This document shows positions 1-11,129 of a DNA stretch of 64,000 bases, one piece after another. How positions within the stretch are numbered: position 1 is the stretch's first letter; every line of letters starts with the position of its first letter. The notes beneath the pieces are model-generated. The model made no database searches. It was not told the origin of the DNA and worked only from the letters and a program-made list of their open reading frames with translations. The stretch comes from Pseudomonadota bacterium (GTDB lineage Bacteria > Pseudomonadota > Gammaproteobacteria > Steroidobacterales > Steroidobacteraceae), in the NCBI GenBank assembly GCA_016720075.1, contig JADJXW010000005.1, positions 1-64,000 of the forward strand. The letters are read 5' to 3'. The position numbers were made by a program, and so were the translations under genes.

Positions 1-150
1 AGACGCCTGTGTCCAAGGGCTATCCGGTCAGAGACGAATGTCGCTCCGGAATCGGGGCCTCGGTGAACCAACGTCTCCGTCATGCGGGACACGCGCTCTA
101 GCCGATCAGCTCTTTCAACCGCACCAAGGGATTCCGTAAAGCCCACACAT
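1..150 (-). CDS. Asparagine synthase-like amidotransferase, N-terminal part (cut by window edge)
   Basis: Reading the minus strand from an ATG at 150 gives MCGLYGI, the N-terminal-nucleophile glutaminase start of class II amidotransferases, in which Cys2 becomes the catalytic residue. After one base too many in the C run near 127-130 the frame resumes and reads on into LVHRGPDSGA and IALGHRRL, the conserved HRGPD and GHRRL glutaminase motifs of AsnB. The start overlaps the stop of the upstream glycosyltransferase as TGATG, so the two are probably translationally coupled. This is a second AsnB-like gene in the cluster (the other is at 2503-4398). In polysaccharide loci such proteins may amidate uronic acids rather than make asparagine; that role is inference. 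The synthase domain lies outside the window. Confidence 0.82.
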
Positions 151-1283
151 CACTCCTCCCCCTTGCCTGGACTGCGACGCGGGACTGGCAGCGCAATCAG
201 ACCTTCAAAGCGATCTATGAACTGATCGAAGCCAAGCTCGCGCTCGGCAAACGACCTCGCCGCATCACCCATCGCGCATCGCGTTGCGGCCGCCAAACCC
301 GAGAATCGGGCGATTGCATTTGCAATCTCGCCTTCATCATCTGGGTCAAAAAGCAGACCTCGCTCAAGTCGTTCCCCCACGAGCCACCGGTTGTCACCCA
401 CGCCTGAAGCTAGCACAGGCCTGGCCAGTGCGAATGTTTCGCAGATTACGTTGGACAACCCTTCGCGGAAGGATGGATGTATCAACGCACTGGCCTCGGC
501 GACAAACGGCCGCACATCCCGCTGCTCACCTGCCCACCGCCAACTGGACTCAAGCCCATGCCCGACCAGCAGCGCATCGACAGTCGAACGGTAGGACGCT
601 CCGTTGCGTCCCGCCTCGTCCTGCCAACCCATGTTACATGCGGGACTGGCATCCTGCGGGCACGCAGCGCTGCCAACGCTGACACCAATCCCCGAACATT
701 CTTCAGCTCTGACACGGTCCCGATTCCAACGAGTCGAATACTATCGGGTGGTGGCGGTGAAACAGGAGTGAAATGAGCAAGATCCACGCCGTTTCGAATC
801 AGGACCAGGCGGGACCGCAGGTCAGGCACCAGTTTCGACCAGACATCGCGTGCAGTACCGGAATTGGCGACCACGAAATCAGCGGCTCGATGCAAGCACG
901 AACGGATCCACAGGTAGGGCGTCATCTTGCCATCCGGTGGTTCGGTCCGTTCCGACGCAACGACGCGCACCGGCAACCCCAAGGACGCCAACTCCGCGTA
1001 GATGCTTGGAGTCTCCATGAACGAAATTACACAGTCGAATTTCTGGTTGCGGAGATATCTGCGAAGTCCAAATAGTACATTCGCACCGATTCGACCCTTC
1101 TTCTCGATGACATGTACGCGGACACCTGCAGAATCGAGGAGGGACTGGAAGAAATTGAATTTGGCAAAGTAAGACAAGCACTCCACGTCGTGCCCCCTGC
1201 CCTTCAGCCCCTGCACCCAGGACAACCATTTGTCGCTGCGCACCTCCCGACCCAAAATGATCGATCACGCACAAGATCTTCAT
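150..1283 (-). CDS. Glycosyltransferase family 1/4 (GT-B fold), two frame breaks
   Basis: Start is the ATG at 1283 giving MKILCVIDHFGSGGAQRQM, the usual beginning of a GT4-type transferase with the GSGGAQR donor-side loop. The frame changes near 1230-1255 and again near 600-630; the three pieces join into about 377 codons with no net shift. The middle part carries VVANSGTARDVW and LIRNGVDLAHF, typical of the inter-domain region. The last part carries HPSFREGLSNVICETFALARP, the E-x7-E nucleotide-sugar binding motif. The enzyme should add a sugar to the lipid-linked repeat unit at the cytoplasmic membrane face. It is coupled to the polymerase gene upstream (TGATG) and to the second AsnB-like gene downstream. 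Donor and acceptor cannot be read from sequence. It is the only obvious glycosyltransferase in the cluster part seen here. Confidence 0.83.
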
Positions 1284-2513
1284 CAGGGGCGCCCGCCAAC
1301 CTCGCCACTTTCCCGAGCGACCAGCAACGGCGCAACCATCGCCATCGACAGGAGAAACCAGGAACCTTGCGGTGATCCCAACCAGTAACAAGCATGCCAA
1401 TGAGCATCGGGAACAGGATCGTGGCCAGCAGGCGTCTGACAGGTCCTGGGACCCCTTGAGACCAAGGATCAGGGCAATCGCCCCACCCCAGAGTGCAGCA
1501 CCAATGAGGCCGGTTTCCACCAATACACCCACCCATGTACTGTGGGAACTCCAGGATGTCGTAAGCAAGTGCTTGGTCGCCCCCTGAAAGGCACCCGCGC
1601 CAACTCCGAGCAAGGGCTGGCCGAGAAAGTAATCAATCCCGGCACTCCAGTTTCCAGCCCGATTATTGAAATCCATGCGCTGCAGACTGACGCCAATCGA
1701 TCCAATGCGCTCCCATGTATAGGACGGAATCAGGGACACACCTACCGATCCAATGATCACTACTGCAACGATCACAATCGATTTGGCGGCACCACGCATG
1801 TCACGCAGCATGACAGCCATACCCACGACAGAAAGACCTAGGGCGATTACTGCGCCGCGCGAAGCAGTCAGGAATACCGCAACCGGACCTATCACCAGAT
1901 ATGCTCCGTTCAGGAACAAACTGATGCCACGAGGCCGAAGTCGGACGAGGAACAACGAAACGGGAACCGTGACTGCCATTGCCAGGCCCAATTCGTTTGG
2001 GTTGGCGCCGAATGCCGTTACACGCAGGTCAGTGACCACAAGCGCAGCCAGATTGATGAGGCTGAATTCCCGAACCGTTACGCAGGCCACGAAAAGCGCA
2101 CCCACCACAAACAATTTGCAGGGTATCGACAAATTTGTCCCACGTTCTGATGTACTCATAGACGAACCAGCTCATGACCAAGAGCTGGCAATGAGTAACG
2201 GCGCGGACAATGGTCAGTTCAGGAGCAACGCTCAGAACGTCGAGAGTGTTGACCAGGCAGCGAACGCCGCAAGCAACCACAACACGAGATTAGGGGGGCG
2301 CAATGACCTGCCACCAAGGACATCGACGACCACCAGCAGCATGAGCAATGCCCCCAGCAGTCGCGTAATCGAACCCACCCCGGGAAGGATCAGGGAATAC
2401 TCCGCAGGGATACTCCCTGAAAAAAGGAGAAACACCAGATACGTCGCGCTGCTGACCCATTGGCGGACGGCAACGCCGGCCGCTGCCCGACGCTCCATCG
2501 CATCAACGGACAC
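1283..2513 (-). CDS. O-antigen polymerase/ligase family membrane protein (Wzy/WaaL-like), several frame breaks
   Basis: This multi-pass membrane protein is spread over at least four frames, totalling about 410 codons. The longest intact piece (roughly 1480-2160) contains SRGAVIALGLS, then NRAGNWSAGIDYFLGQPLLG and HSTWVGVLVETGLIGA, the P-GVG-x-H-x-E-x-G-LIG signature of the Wzy_C domain of O-antigen polymerases and ligases. The start is probably GTG at 2513 or the ATG at 2498; the GTG frame overlaps the end of the asparagine synthase gene. The stop TGA overlaps the next ATG. In a Wzx/Wzy pathway it would polymerise lipid-linked repeat units on the periplasmic side; whether it is the polymerase or the ligase cannot be told from family alone. 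The region is visibly more AT-rich than the housekeeping part. Confidence 0.78.
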
Positions 2514-4398
2514 CAGCGTCCTCCTGCCCCTGTCTCTGGACCCAAGTGGCCAGCATCAGAAGATTCCAGACGCCTCCGCCTAGCCGCAACTGGCCACTCA
2601 TGAGCCCCTTCCAGACTCGCTGCACCTCACTCATATCGCAGCCCACGACACTCCACCAATCGTGCTCAAATAGGGTGGAAGCCGCCCACTTTGCTCATTC
2701 GCCCCTGAGCCATTGCTCGACCGAAGCCGAATCCCGTCTTGGGACGATCCACCAGTTCGCGTGAGGCGAGAGGCGATACAGGTACTCCCTGGAGCAGGCG
2801 CTTTCCGGAGTTCTCCCCAGTGAGCGCTCCTGAAGGAAGCCCCATGCGAACTCCACCACGTCATCGTCGATGAAAGGAGAACGGACTTCGAGTCCGTGGG
2901 CCATGCTGGCGCGATCGACTTTCGTGAGTATGTCATCCGGAAGGTAAGTCACCATGTCCGCCAACATCATGGAGCGCACTACTGATTCAGTCTGCGATAC
3001 CAGTTGGAGCCGCTGAGGCATTATTTCCTGCACACCAGGCAGCAGCAGGGCTGGATTCAGGAAGAACGATGTCCTGCGCCGCGTATATTCGACAACGTCG
3101 TCCGACAGCAGCGACCAGGCAATGGAACTGGCCCGCGACGCCGTAGGCCCGGTAAGCATCGACGCGGATACCTTACCGAGCAACCACCGAAAGGCTCCAG
3201 GAAAGTATCGCCGCAGCCGCCAGATGCGAGCATTCAGTGCGTACCGGGTGTATCCACCAAAATTCTCATCTGCGCCGTCTCCGGAAAGAACGACTTTTAC
3301 GTCCCTGGCCGCCAACTGGGAGACCAGCCAGGTGGGCACCGCAGAGGCGTCGGCAAAAGGCTCGTCATACGCGGCTACCACCTGGGGCACCAGGTCCGCC
3401 GCATGTTCTGGGGTAAGAATCAGCTCCTCGTGCGAGGTACCGAGATACCTGGCCACCTCCGACGCATGACGGACTTCGCTCATCGGGCTTTCATCGAATC
3501 CGATGGTGAACGTGCGAACTGTGCCAGCCAATTGCTTCATCAGGGCCGTAACCAGAGTGGAGTCCACCCCACCCGAGAGGAAGGCACCTAGTGGAACGTC
3601 GGAAACCAGCCTCGAGGCCACCGCACGCCGGAGCACCTCCTCGAGCTGCGAAGGATCCGAATCGGAGCGGGCCCGTACAAGAGAAGCTGGCTCCCAATAG
3701 CGTTGTGCCACAGGAACCTTTCTCTGCCTGAGAGCCTCGGCATTCAGCGTCAGAGTCGATCCTGACTCCAGCTTCTGGATGCCTTCAAATGAGGACATGG
3801 GCTCCGGCACATATCCCATGCGGAGGAAGGCGCAAATTGCCGCCCGATCCGGTGAGAAGCTCCAAGAAGGATGTCGACGCAGGGCCCGAACCTCCGAAGC
3901 GAAAACCAGGTCCCCCCCCAGGACGCCGTAATACAGTGGCTTTTTTTTCCGAGGCGGTCTCGTGCCAGGGTGAGCAAGCGTTCCCGCCTATCCCAAAGGG
4001 CCAGGGCGAACATTCCATTGCACATGGACACCGCGGGCCCGACACCAAACTGGACGATCGCTTCGAGCAATACCTCTGTATCGGAGTGACCTCGCCAGTT
4101 CATCGCCGACCTGGCCGACTCCACTCGCAATCGCAGCTCCGGAAAATTGAAGATCTCACCGTTGTAGGCGATCACGTATCGACCACAATGCGACAACATG
4201 GGTTGAGCGCCCGCGGTCGACAGGTCGATGATTGACAGCCTCCGATGCGCCAGTGCAATCCCTTCCTCTTCCGAGGCCCACACGGCTCCTGCATCCGGCC
4301 CCCCTGTGAGCAAGCTGCGCCCCCATGGCGCCGGCGATGCGCGCGAGATCGCCCGGCGCCTGCCCTCGACCCACCAGAATTCCTGCCAGACCACACAT
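2503..4398 (-). CDS. Asparagine synthase-like glutamine amidotransferase (AsnB family), several frame breaks
   Basis: The ATG at 4398 gives MCGLAGILVG, with Cys2 as the glutaminase nucleophile. AHRRLSIIDLSTAGAQPM and YNGEIFNFPELR belong to the glutaminase domain. The synthase domain (mainly 2695-3819) shows SGGVDS, the ATP-pyrophosphatase loop, and SGDGADENFGGY. Frames change near 4200, 3800 and several times between 2690 and 2790. The C-terminus is recovered as VQRVWKGLMSGQLRLGG, then LLMLATWV, ending in a TGA at 2503-2505. The span equals 631 codons, normal for AsnB. The family makes asparagine from aspartate, but members in polysaccharide loci (for example WbpS of Pseudomonas aeruginosa O6) are linked to amidation of uronic acids. 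Presence beside a UDP-HexNAc dehydrogenase favours that here, as inference. Confidence 0.85.
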
Positions 4399-4429
4399 AG
4401 CTAGACAATCGCTCCACTCATCGCAGTCG

Positions 4430-5746
4430 TTACCGGCGAACTAATCCACGGATCGTAGACCATGCCATGTCCATGTCTGCGCGCACCGGCACGATCAGAG
4501 ATCGAATCGAGACACCATTTTCACTGCGAAAATACATCTGCAGCACAATCAACCGAGAAACCAGCCCAGCGGTCATGGCAAGGCCGGCTCCAGAGAGCCC
4601 CATGGCCGGGTAGAGAACCAGGAGTCCGGCAATGTTGGTTGACATTCCCACCCATGTCGCCATTGAAATGACCCCAGGCTTCCCGCGCCCCTCGAAATAG
4701 GGCATCAGCACGGTCGACGCCGCATGTGCCGCGATACCCGGCGCCATCCACCAGACGATACCGATACCTGCAAGGAAGGCAGGCGATAACAGCATCGCAA
4801 CTACCCAGCCCGAAAACGGCAGGAACACACCCAGCGCAAGCAGCGCAGCGGCAACGGCCAGGCGCGACATCTGGACCACCAGCTCATGCCTTCCCGTCGA
4901 GTCCGCAGCTATCCGGGGGAGCAGAGCCTCCTGCATGGCCTGAGCCAGCAATAGAAAGCGGAGCATCAGCGCGGAAAGTGCTGCATATATTCCAACGTCG
5001 GAGGCGAATGCGATCACGGCGAGCACCAGCACGCCGGCGTTGAAATCGATGGCATGCGCTATCGCCGTCGGATATGACCGAATGCCGAATGCGAAGACTT
5101 CGCGAAGTCGTTCCCGAGGAACAAAACTCAACGGTGCCGCAAGTCGACGGGTGAGCCAGAATAATGACACACCGGTTGCGACCAGGTAGCTGGCTGCAAG
5201 CGCAACTGATCGCCAGGTCATAACCGTGACCGACCAGACCCAGGACCACAATCAGTGAACCTATGCTCAGCAGTGACTGGATCAGATTGGCCAACAGGTA
5301 GTGCCTGTATGCCCTGACCGCGACATGAAGACGGATGGAAATCGAATGCGCCAAGCTGCCAAGCGACAGAGTGCATAGCGATGCCAGGCCAGCGGATTGC
5401 CGCGCAGTTGCGGCAAATAGCCCACACCAACCGCCAAAGCCACCAGCAGGGTAGAAACAGCGGCACACACCAGAAGCAGTAAACCAAGGCTCCCCAGGGC
5501 GCTCGAAAGATCAATTCGCCCGGACATCAACTGATATTGGATCGATCGGTCTATCCCGATCGTAAGCAACGACGGGGCGAGGGTGCCTACTACCGCGATC
5601 ACGGCGTAGTCGCCTCGACCAGCCGGCAGCAGGAACCATGCAAGAAGGGACTGCACCGCAAGGCTTGCTACGACCATGCCACATTGGGCAATCAGCACAG
5701 TGATGACATCACTGCGCCCCCGACCCGTTTTGTCCGCCGAATTCAA
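4430..5746 (-). CDS. Oligosaccharide flippase of the MOP superfamily (Wzx-like), several frame breaks
   Basis: About 438 codons in all, with no net shift, but split over four frames with breaks near 5380, 5300, 5230 and 5120. The N-terminal part (5746 inwards) is hydrophobic from residue 17, with LLAWFLLPAGRGDYAVIAVV, the LGPAGRGEYA-type motif common near the start of Wzx flippases. The C-terminal part (4430-5251) contains about eight further membrane spans and YFEGRGKPGVIS, also typical of this family. Its start overlaps the end of the Wzz-like gene (ATGA). It should move the lipid-linked repeat unit across the inner membrane. Confidence 0.78.
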
Positions 5747-6666
5747 TCGCGCAGTCCGATCGATTCCTTGTACCCGCGCCTGAATCGGTCCAGCAGGTAG
5801 ACAGCCAGGATAGAGAGTATCGAGAAAAGCATCGCGACAAGCAGAGACAGCCCCATGACCAGCGACCCTCGCGGCCAGACATGCCTGTCTCGATCGGACG
5901 CAACGGCCGGATCTATTACCTTGAAAGCATAATCATCTCGAACCTTGGCAAGCATGATCGATTTTACCTGCGTCTCGACCACCCGGTAGATGGCGTCGAG
6001 CAGCGGCTGGACATTGGTCTTGGCCGCCTCAGCATTCAGATAGTTGATGCTATTCTGCGATTCGCTGATTGCACGCTGACGGAGCTCCCGATTCACTCTC
6101 GCGACCATGGCGTTTGCCCATTTGGCAGCCGTTTCCCTGTCCATCCAGTCGACAGTAAGGGTCACCAGCCCGCCCAACTCATCCACCTCCACACTACGTA
6201 CGCGCTCGACAAACTTCTTCACTCCAGCTTCCAGAGTGGGCTCTTCGGATGCCTTCTTAACCTTCCAGCGCTTGCCCACCGGGTCCCATTTCTCCCGGAA
6301 CAAATCCGGCAGAAGGCCGTTCTCCTGGATGAATCCGCGCGCGAACTCGCGGGACGAGAGCACGGCGATGGGCTCCGCCGAACTGGATTTGCCGACCGAC
6401 AAGCCCCCCATGCCGGCGAGCGACGCGAGACCGCCAAACTGCCCGAGCAAAGCACCAAGCCCTCCCCCATCCTGCGCCACCACTGAGAGGACGACTTTGG
6501 CCCGGTATGTCTTTGGAGCAAGCAACGCATACGCGGGCCCCCCACCCAATGCGAGGACGAATATGAGGATCAATGCAAACCGCGCCCGATGGGCCAGTGC
6601 GAGCATTGCCGGCAGAGCATCCAGTGCGGCAGGGTCTTTGAGCAGCTGTGACTCCATATCGATCAA
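5743..6666 (-). CDS. Wzz-family chain length determinant / polysaccharide co-polymerase
   Basis: A 307-residue protein in one intact frame. A membrane segment lies around residues 28-52, then a periplasmic Wzz domain beginning AYALLAPKTYRAKVVLSVV. A long helical part around 180-245 follows (SESQNSINYLNAEAAKT), then the C-terminal membrane segment around 269-292, ending in a short basic tail. No tyrosine-kinase domain follows, so it is the kinase-free type 1-like form. A glycine-rich stretch at residues 69-92 lies in the first half of the periplasmic domain. It sets chain length together with the Wzy polymerase. The gene overlaps the flippase start by four bases and follows the export gene by 33 bases, so one transcript is likely. 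Another in-frame ATG lies at 6657. Confidence 0.86.
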   Translation of the reverse strand: MIDMESQLLKDPAALDALPAMLALAHRARFALILIFVLALGGGPAYALLAPKTYRAKVVLSVVAQDGGGLGALLGQFGGLASLAGMGGLSVGKSSSAEPIAVLSSREFARGFIQENGLLPDLFREKWDPVGKRWKVKKASEEPTLEAGVKKFVERVRSVEVDELGGLVTLTVDWMDRETAAKWANAMVARVNRELRQRAISESQNSINYLNAEAAKTNVQPLLDAIYRVVETQVKSIMLAKVRDDYAFKVIDPAVASDRDRHVWPRGSLVMGLSLLVAMLFSILSILAVYLLDRFRRGYKESIGLRD

Positions 6667-6699
6667 ACCTTCGCCGCCTCTGCTAGGTATTCCACTGGC

Positions 6700-9566
6700 T
6701 CAGAACGAATTGATGGCGGCCACAGAGACAGCCAGGTTGTAGACGATCTGGGTCACCGCCTGCCAGAACGGCAACCTCGGCATGCGCTCGGTGTCCAACG
6801 GCACGACGATCGTATCTCCGGGCTGCATGGCTACATCGTAATTGCGCCGTAGCCAGCCCTCCTGTTGAGCCATGACGCTGCCATCCGCACGGACAACATA
6901 GATGCGGCCCTTGTCTGCCTTGCGAGTCGTGCCTCCGCTGAGACGAATGTAGTCATCGCGACGCAGGTTCTCGGCAAAGAGCCGCGACGATCCGTTCTGC
7001 ACCTCGCCAATCACGGTGACTTCCTGTCTCTGCTGCGGAACCACAAGCAGATCTCCATCCCGCAGCGAGATGTCCTTGACGGAGCCCTTGCCTCCTGCCA
7101 TGAGACCGGACAGATCGATGACCATTCGCCCCACTGGCCTGGCCCGCTGCAACTGATCCAGCACTCCCTGGCCTGCAGCCAGGGCGGCACTTGCGCCAGA
7201 CTGATTGGCGGCGGCCGCCTGGAGCGAAAGCGCCGCCAAGTCACTGCGCATACGCTCGGCCAGCGTTTTCCTGCAGCTGTCGCTCGTTCTCGCGCAGGTA
7301 TACGCGCGTAAAGGCGCTGCCCCGGACGAACGCGCGTGGAGTAAGTCCCCCGGCGCGCTGGATGATTTCATACAGCGTCTCGCCCCTGCGGATCGGATAC
7401 GTTCCAGGGAAGCGCACCTCGCCCTGGAGCGTTACGGATTCCTGGTCGGTCCAGTCCGGCGTCTCCTTGATCAACAGGTAATCGAATGCGCGAAGCGGCA
7501 GGTCGGCCTGCGCGTTACCGGCGCGGATCGCCCCAAGATCCACCTCGATGACTTCGGTCTGGCGCGTGCCATCGGCCGTGACTTCGTACCGGGCGAGCTC
7601 GGCCTTGCCACCGAATGCCGCGGCATCCAGATTACCGCCCGCCCGAACCAGGTCGGAGATGGTCATGCCGCGTTCGAGTGGATACTCCCCCGGCACCTTC
7701 ACGCGCCCTTCCACCCGAACCACCTCGGTTGGCCTCGAAAGGCCGGACTGCAATCTCAGCTCATCGAGCAGCGGTTTGATGATCCGCTCGCGACCCGGCG
7801 CCAGATCGAAGACGGTGATCTGGTCGCGGGGCTGAAGCAGAACGTCCGCCGTGCTCCCTCCGCTGCAGGGCTGCGACCAGATCAGCCGACAGAACCTCGA
7901 CGTGGCGGTCAGCGCCCATCTCGCGGCGGATGAGTATGTAGTGCGAATCTGCGTTGGGCTGCAACTCGTCGATCGAACCGATGACGTCACTTAGCCGTAG
8001 ACCGTCCCTCCAGGCAACGGGCCCCTGCCGGTGCACAAATCCCTGCAGCAGCACACCTGAGTCAAGCTGCGGCCGCAGACGCGCAACACGGAACGCATCG
8101 CCGTTGCGAGCAGACTGCCCGCGCCCAGTCGCGCTGAAATCCACATTCAGCACCACGCGCCGGAATTGATCGTCCACGCGGGTGATACTGGATCGCCCTG
8201 GGTCCGCTTCGGTCGTGAAGCCACCCGCCATCTTCAGCACGCTTTCCACGCTGGTCTCGCCGCGCAGCTCGTAAATGGCAGGTCGCTTGACCTCTCCTTC
8301 CACTGATACGACGGGACCAACAGGTGGAATGAAGATCACATCCCCTGGCTGCAGCTTGGCGTCGTCTTCCGTATCGCCCTTGATGAGCAGGTCATAAAGA
8401 TCCATGCGACGCACGACGGTGCCCTGTCGCTTGAGCTGGATGTCGCGCAAGGATCCGATGGGCTTGATGCCTCCGGAAGCAAACAAGGCGGAAGTCATCG
8501 TGGCGAGGCCGCTAACCGTGTAGCTGCCGGGCTGCCTGACTTCGCCTAGCACAAAGACACGGATGGAGCGCGTATCCCCCATCGTCACACTGGCGCGAAC
8601 ACCGATCATTTGTTGAGTCACGCGGCCTTCGATGGACGCCTTGGCGGCACTAAAGCGCATGCCACCAACCGCGATTGGCCCCAACTCAGGGAAGTTGATG
8701 GTCCCATCGCGACCGCCCACAAGTGGCAGGTTACGATTCTGGCTTCCGAACAGAAGCACCCGGAACTGGTCGCCCGGGCCCACGATGTAGTCTGCCGGCA
8801 CAGGAACGTCTGTAACCGGTGAGAACGTGGACGGGGCCTGCTCGAACAAGTCATACCCAAAGGGCTTGAGCCCGGCGACGCCAGTCTTTTCCACCGGCAA
8901 TCGAGCCAGACTCACGTCAAGCTGCACAAGCGATGGCTCCACGGACAGTCGCTGCACGGCCTGCTGTTCGTTCAGACCACCCAGCTGGATCGGGGAAATG
9001 CCCGGCAGATTCAGATTGCCGCCGCGATCCAGGCGGTAGGGATTTCGGGACTTGACCATGTTGATCAGGTCTTCGAGTGCCCTACGATCCTCCGCCGAGA
9101 GGGGTGTTTCGAGGGAGCGCAGGCGCCGCGGTGCGGTATCGACACTGGGATCCTGGACGCCACCCGCGCGTACACTGCCCTTCGGCATTGTACCCGGCAG
9201 CGCAAGTTCAACCACCACCAGATCTTCGGATCTCAGCGCGTCAGGTCGAGGTGATCCAGCTGTCTGGGTAGTCGCGCGCTTCTCTTCGGCGGGATGAACT
9301 GTCCGGCTTTCAGCGCCTGCAGTCGTTGCCCCGCCGTTACCAGATCGGGAACTACTCATCTGCTCAAGAACGGCCTGCTGTTGCTCCGGACTGAGCCCCT
9401 GGAAAATCTGCAATTGCTCTGACGTCGGAGCGTTCTGGGGGTTCGCGCCTGCAATTGGAAGCAGCGCAAACAGGAAGCCAGCGCAAACACCCCACATATG
9501 TCGCAGCACGAGCTGAATGATCGATACGTTCATGCCTGCGAAACCCTTGGGCCAGATACGACTCAT
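6700..9566 (-). CDS. Polysaccharide export outer membrane protein with multiple SLBB domains (Wza-like), frame breaks
   Basis: About 955 codons once breaks near 7860-7990 and 7250-7370 are joined. The N-terminus has a hydrophobic export signal around residues 20-42, then SEQLQIFQGLSPEQQQAVL and a poly-export domain (YIVGPGDQFRVLLFGSQNRN). I count six SLBB-like repeats, each centred on a GEVxxPGxY-like turn: VLGEVRQPGSYTV, VEGEVKRPAIYEL, LQGFVHRQGPV, VEGRVKVPGEYPL, LQGEVRFPGTYPI and VIGEVQNGSSRLF. The C-terminus is hydrophobic and ends VAAINSF. This is the long relative of Wza used for capsule or exopolysaccharide export across the outer membrane. The start chosen is ATG 9566, 15 bases after the wzi-like stop; ATG 9533 is an alternative. 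Confidence 0.84.
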
Positions 9567-9581
9567 ACTGTTGTTTCAATC

Positions 9582-11069
9582 CTACAGTGGCTTGCGCCAC
9601 TGGACGAATCCGAATGCACCGCGAGCATTGCCCGCACCGCGCGGAGACTGCCTTTCATAGCCCACCTGCGCGGCGAGGCGCTGCCCCTTGATAGAGCCTT
9701 CCCACGAAGCCTCGATCGAATCGAACTGACTGCGTCCCTGGCTCACTGGGTTGTAGGGATCAGGCACGCCATAGGCATCCAGTCTGCCGTGCCGACCGCG
9801 CAGGGCCCACCGGTCCCCATCCGGGCGTGTCAGCGCCAGAGTGACTGACGTCGTCTCGGAATCTCCATCGGCCGAATGGCCAATGTTGCGGCCCCGGTAT
9901 CGGTAGCCGGCGAAGAAGATGGTCTGCGTATACGCGCAGTTTGGTTCCTGCGAAGGGCTGTACCACTTGCAGCTGTTGTTCGCGTACTCGATGCGGACGC
10001 GCAGTGTCGACCCAGATTCGAGATGAAACCAGGACTCGGCGCCAAACAGGCCCAGATAGCGCTCGGGAATGCCGGTGCTCGAGTTGTCTTCACCGATTTC
10101 CTGCGCATAGATCGCAAGAGGCAGTCTCTTGAACGGCGACACGATGCGCACATCGAAGCCCGCCATCTGATTCCCCGGCTCCTTGGCAGGATCATTGAGG
10201 CCACGAATGCCTTTGTTGTCCTGACCAATCAGCATTCGCCCGAAGGTTTTGATTCCGCACACCCTTCCCTTGCCGCAGAACTGTGCGGTGCGCGACATGC
10301 CGAACTCAAAGATGGGGGCAGGCTTAAACGAAAGACGCATCCCCATGAACGCAGGACGATCCACGTCAGGCCGGTGGCTCTCGCCCAGACCGAGAAATCC
10401 GGAAAAGCGCCAGGGACCCAGCAGGCGAAGAAGCGGGAAATTCACGGGCAGGCTGCGATACCGATCGAGCGACACGGCTGGCATGGGGCGCGCATTGGTG
10501 GAAAGAATCAGACTGCCGTCCCGTCCCGGCCCCCACCAGCGATCCATCTGGTTGGCGCTGAACAGCCAGTTTCCCCAGCGGACCGTGGCCTCGCTGCCAT
10601 CCAGGCGGATGTCCTGCCCATCACTGGCATCCACGACTCCCGTGGCGGCGATGGTGATGCTGTAGCGATCGGTGCCCGCACCCCCGATACTGGTGAGTTC
10701 GCCAGTTTCCCGGCCAATGGTCGAATCCGTGCGCAGCAGTCCGGGCTGCCCCGCTGTCACGCGTATCTCGCGCAGATCCCAGTCACCAACGTCTTCCGGA
10801 ACAGTTGTCGCGGCAACCACCCGGTTCAATGCTGTGCGAAGGGCCGTGTCAAAGATCTCGTCAGCAGAAATACTCGAGATGGCCTCCGCCACGTCTTCCC
10901 GGGCCAGCGGCCACTCGTTCACCGGCAGGTTGATGACACCTTCATCCACCAGCAGCGAAACGTCATCGCGCAGTCGCGAATCACTGGCGGGAAGGAAGAG
11001 GCTCTGGGCAGAGACGGCGGATGTTGCGAGCAGACTCGCAACCGCGAGCAGGCAGGAGCGGCAATTCAT
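9582..11069 (-). CDS. Capsule assembly Wzi family outer membrane protein
   Basis: An intact frame of 495 residues from ATG 11069 (a TTG three codons earlier is also open). The signal peptide is NCRSCLLAVASLLATSAVSA. The mature protein begins with a helical part (LRDDVSLLVDEGVINLPVNEWP) as in Wzi-family proteins. A predicted beta-barrel follows, with alternating aromatic strands and the family hallmark WWGPGRDGSLILSTNARPMP, and it ends in an aromatic-poor strand FVQWRKPL. Wzi proteins are outer-membrane barrels that help attach or organise capsular polysaccharide. The position right upstream of the export gene supports this. A TATATT element lies about 15 bases before the start and could be a promoter -10 box. 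Confidence 0.85.
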   Translation of the reverse strand: MNCRSCLLAVASLLATSAVSAQSLFLPASDSRLRDDVSLLVDEGVINLPVNEWPLAREDVAEAISSISADEIFDTALRTALNRVVAATTVPEDVGDWDLREIRVTAGQPGLLRTDSTIGRETGELTSIGGAGTDRYSITIAATGVVDASDGQDIRLDGSEATVRWGNWLFSANQMDRWWGPGRDGSLILSTNARPMPAVSLDRYRSLPVNFPLLRLLGPWRFSGFLGLGESHRPDVDRPAFMGMRLSFKPAPIFEFGMSRTAQFCGKGRVCGIKTFGRMLIGQDNKGIRGLNDPAKEPGNQMAGFDVRIVSPFKRLPLAIYAQEIGEDNSSTGIPERYLGLFGAESWFHLESGSTLRVRIEYANNSCKWYSPSQEPNCAYTQTIFFAGYRYRGRNIGHSADGDSETTSVTLALTRPDGDRWALRGRHGRLDAYGVPDPYNPVSQGRSQFDSIEASWEGSIKGQRLAAQVGYERQSPRGAGNARGAFGFVQWRKPL

Positions 11070-11129
11070 CCGCCGCAATATACCGGAGCGCGCGGCGATG
11101 CGCTCGTCGCGGCGGTGATCAGTCGGCGC

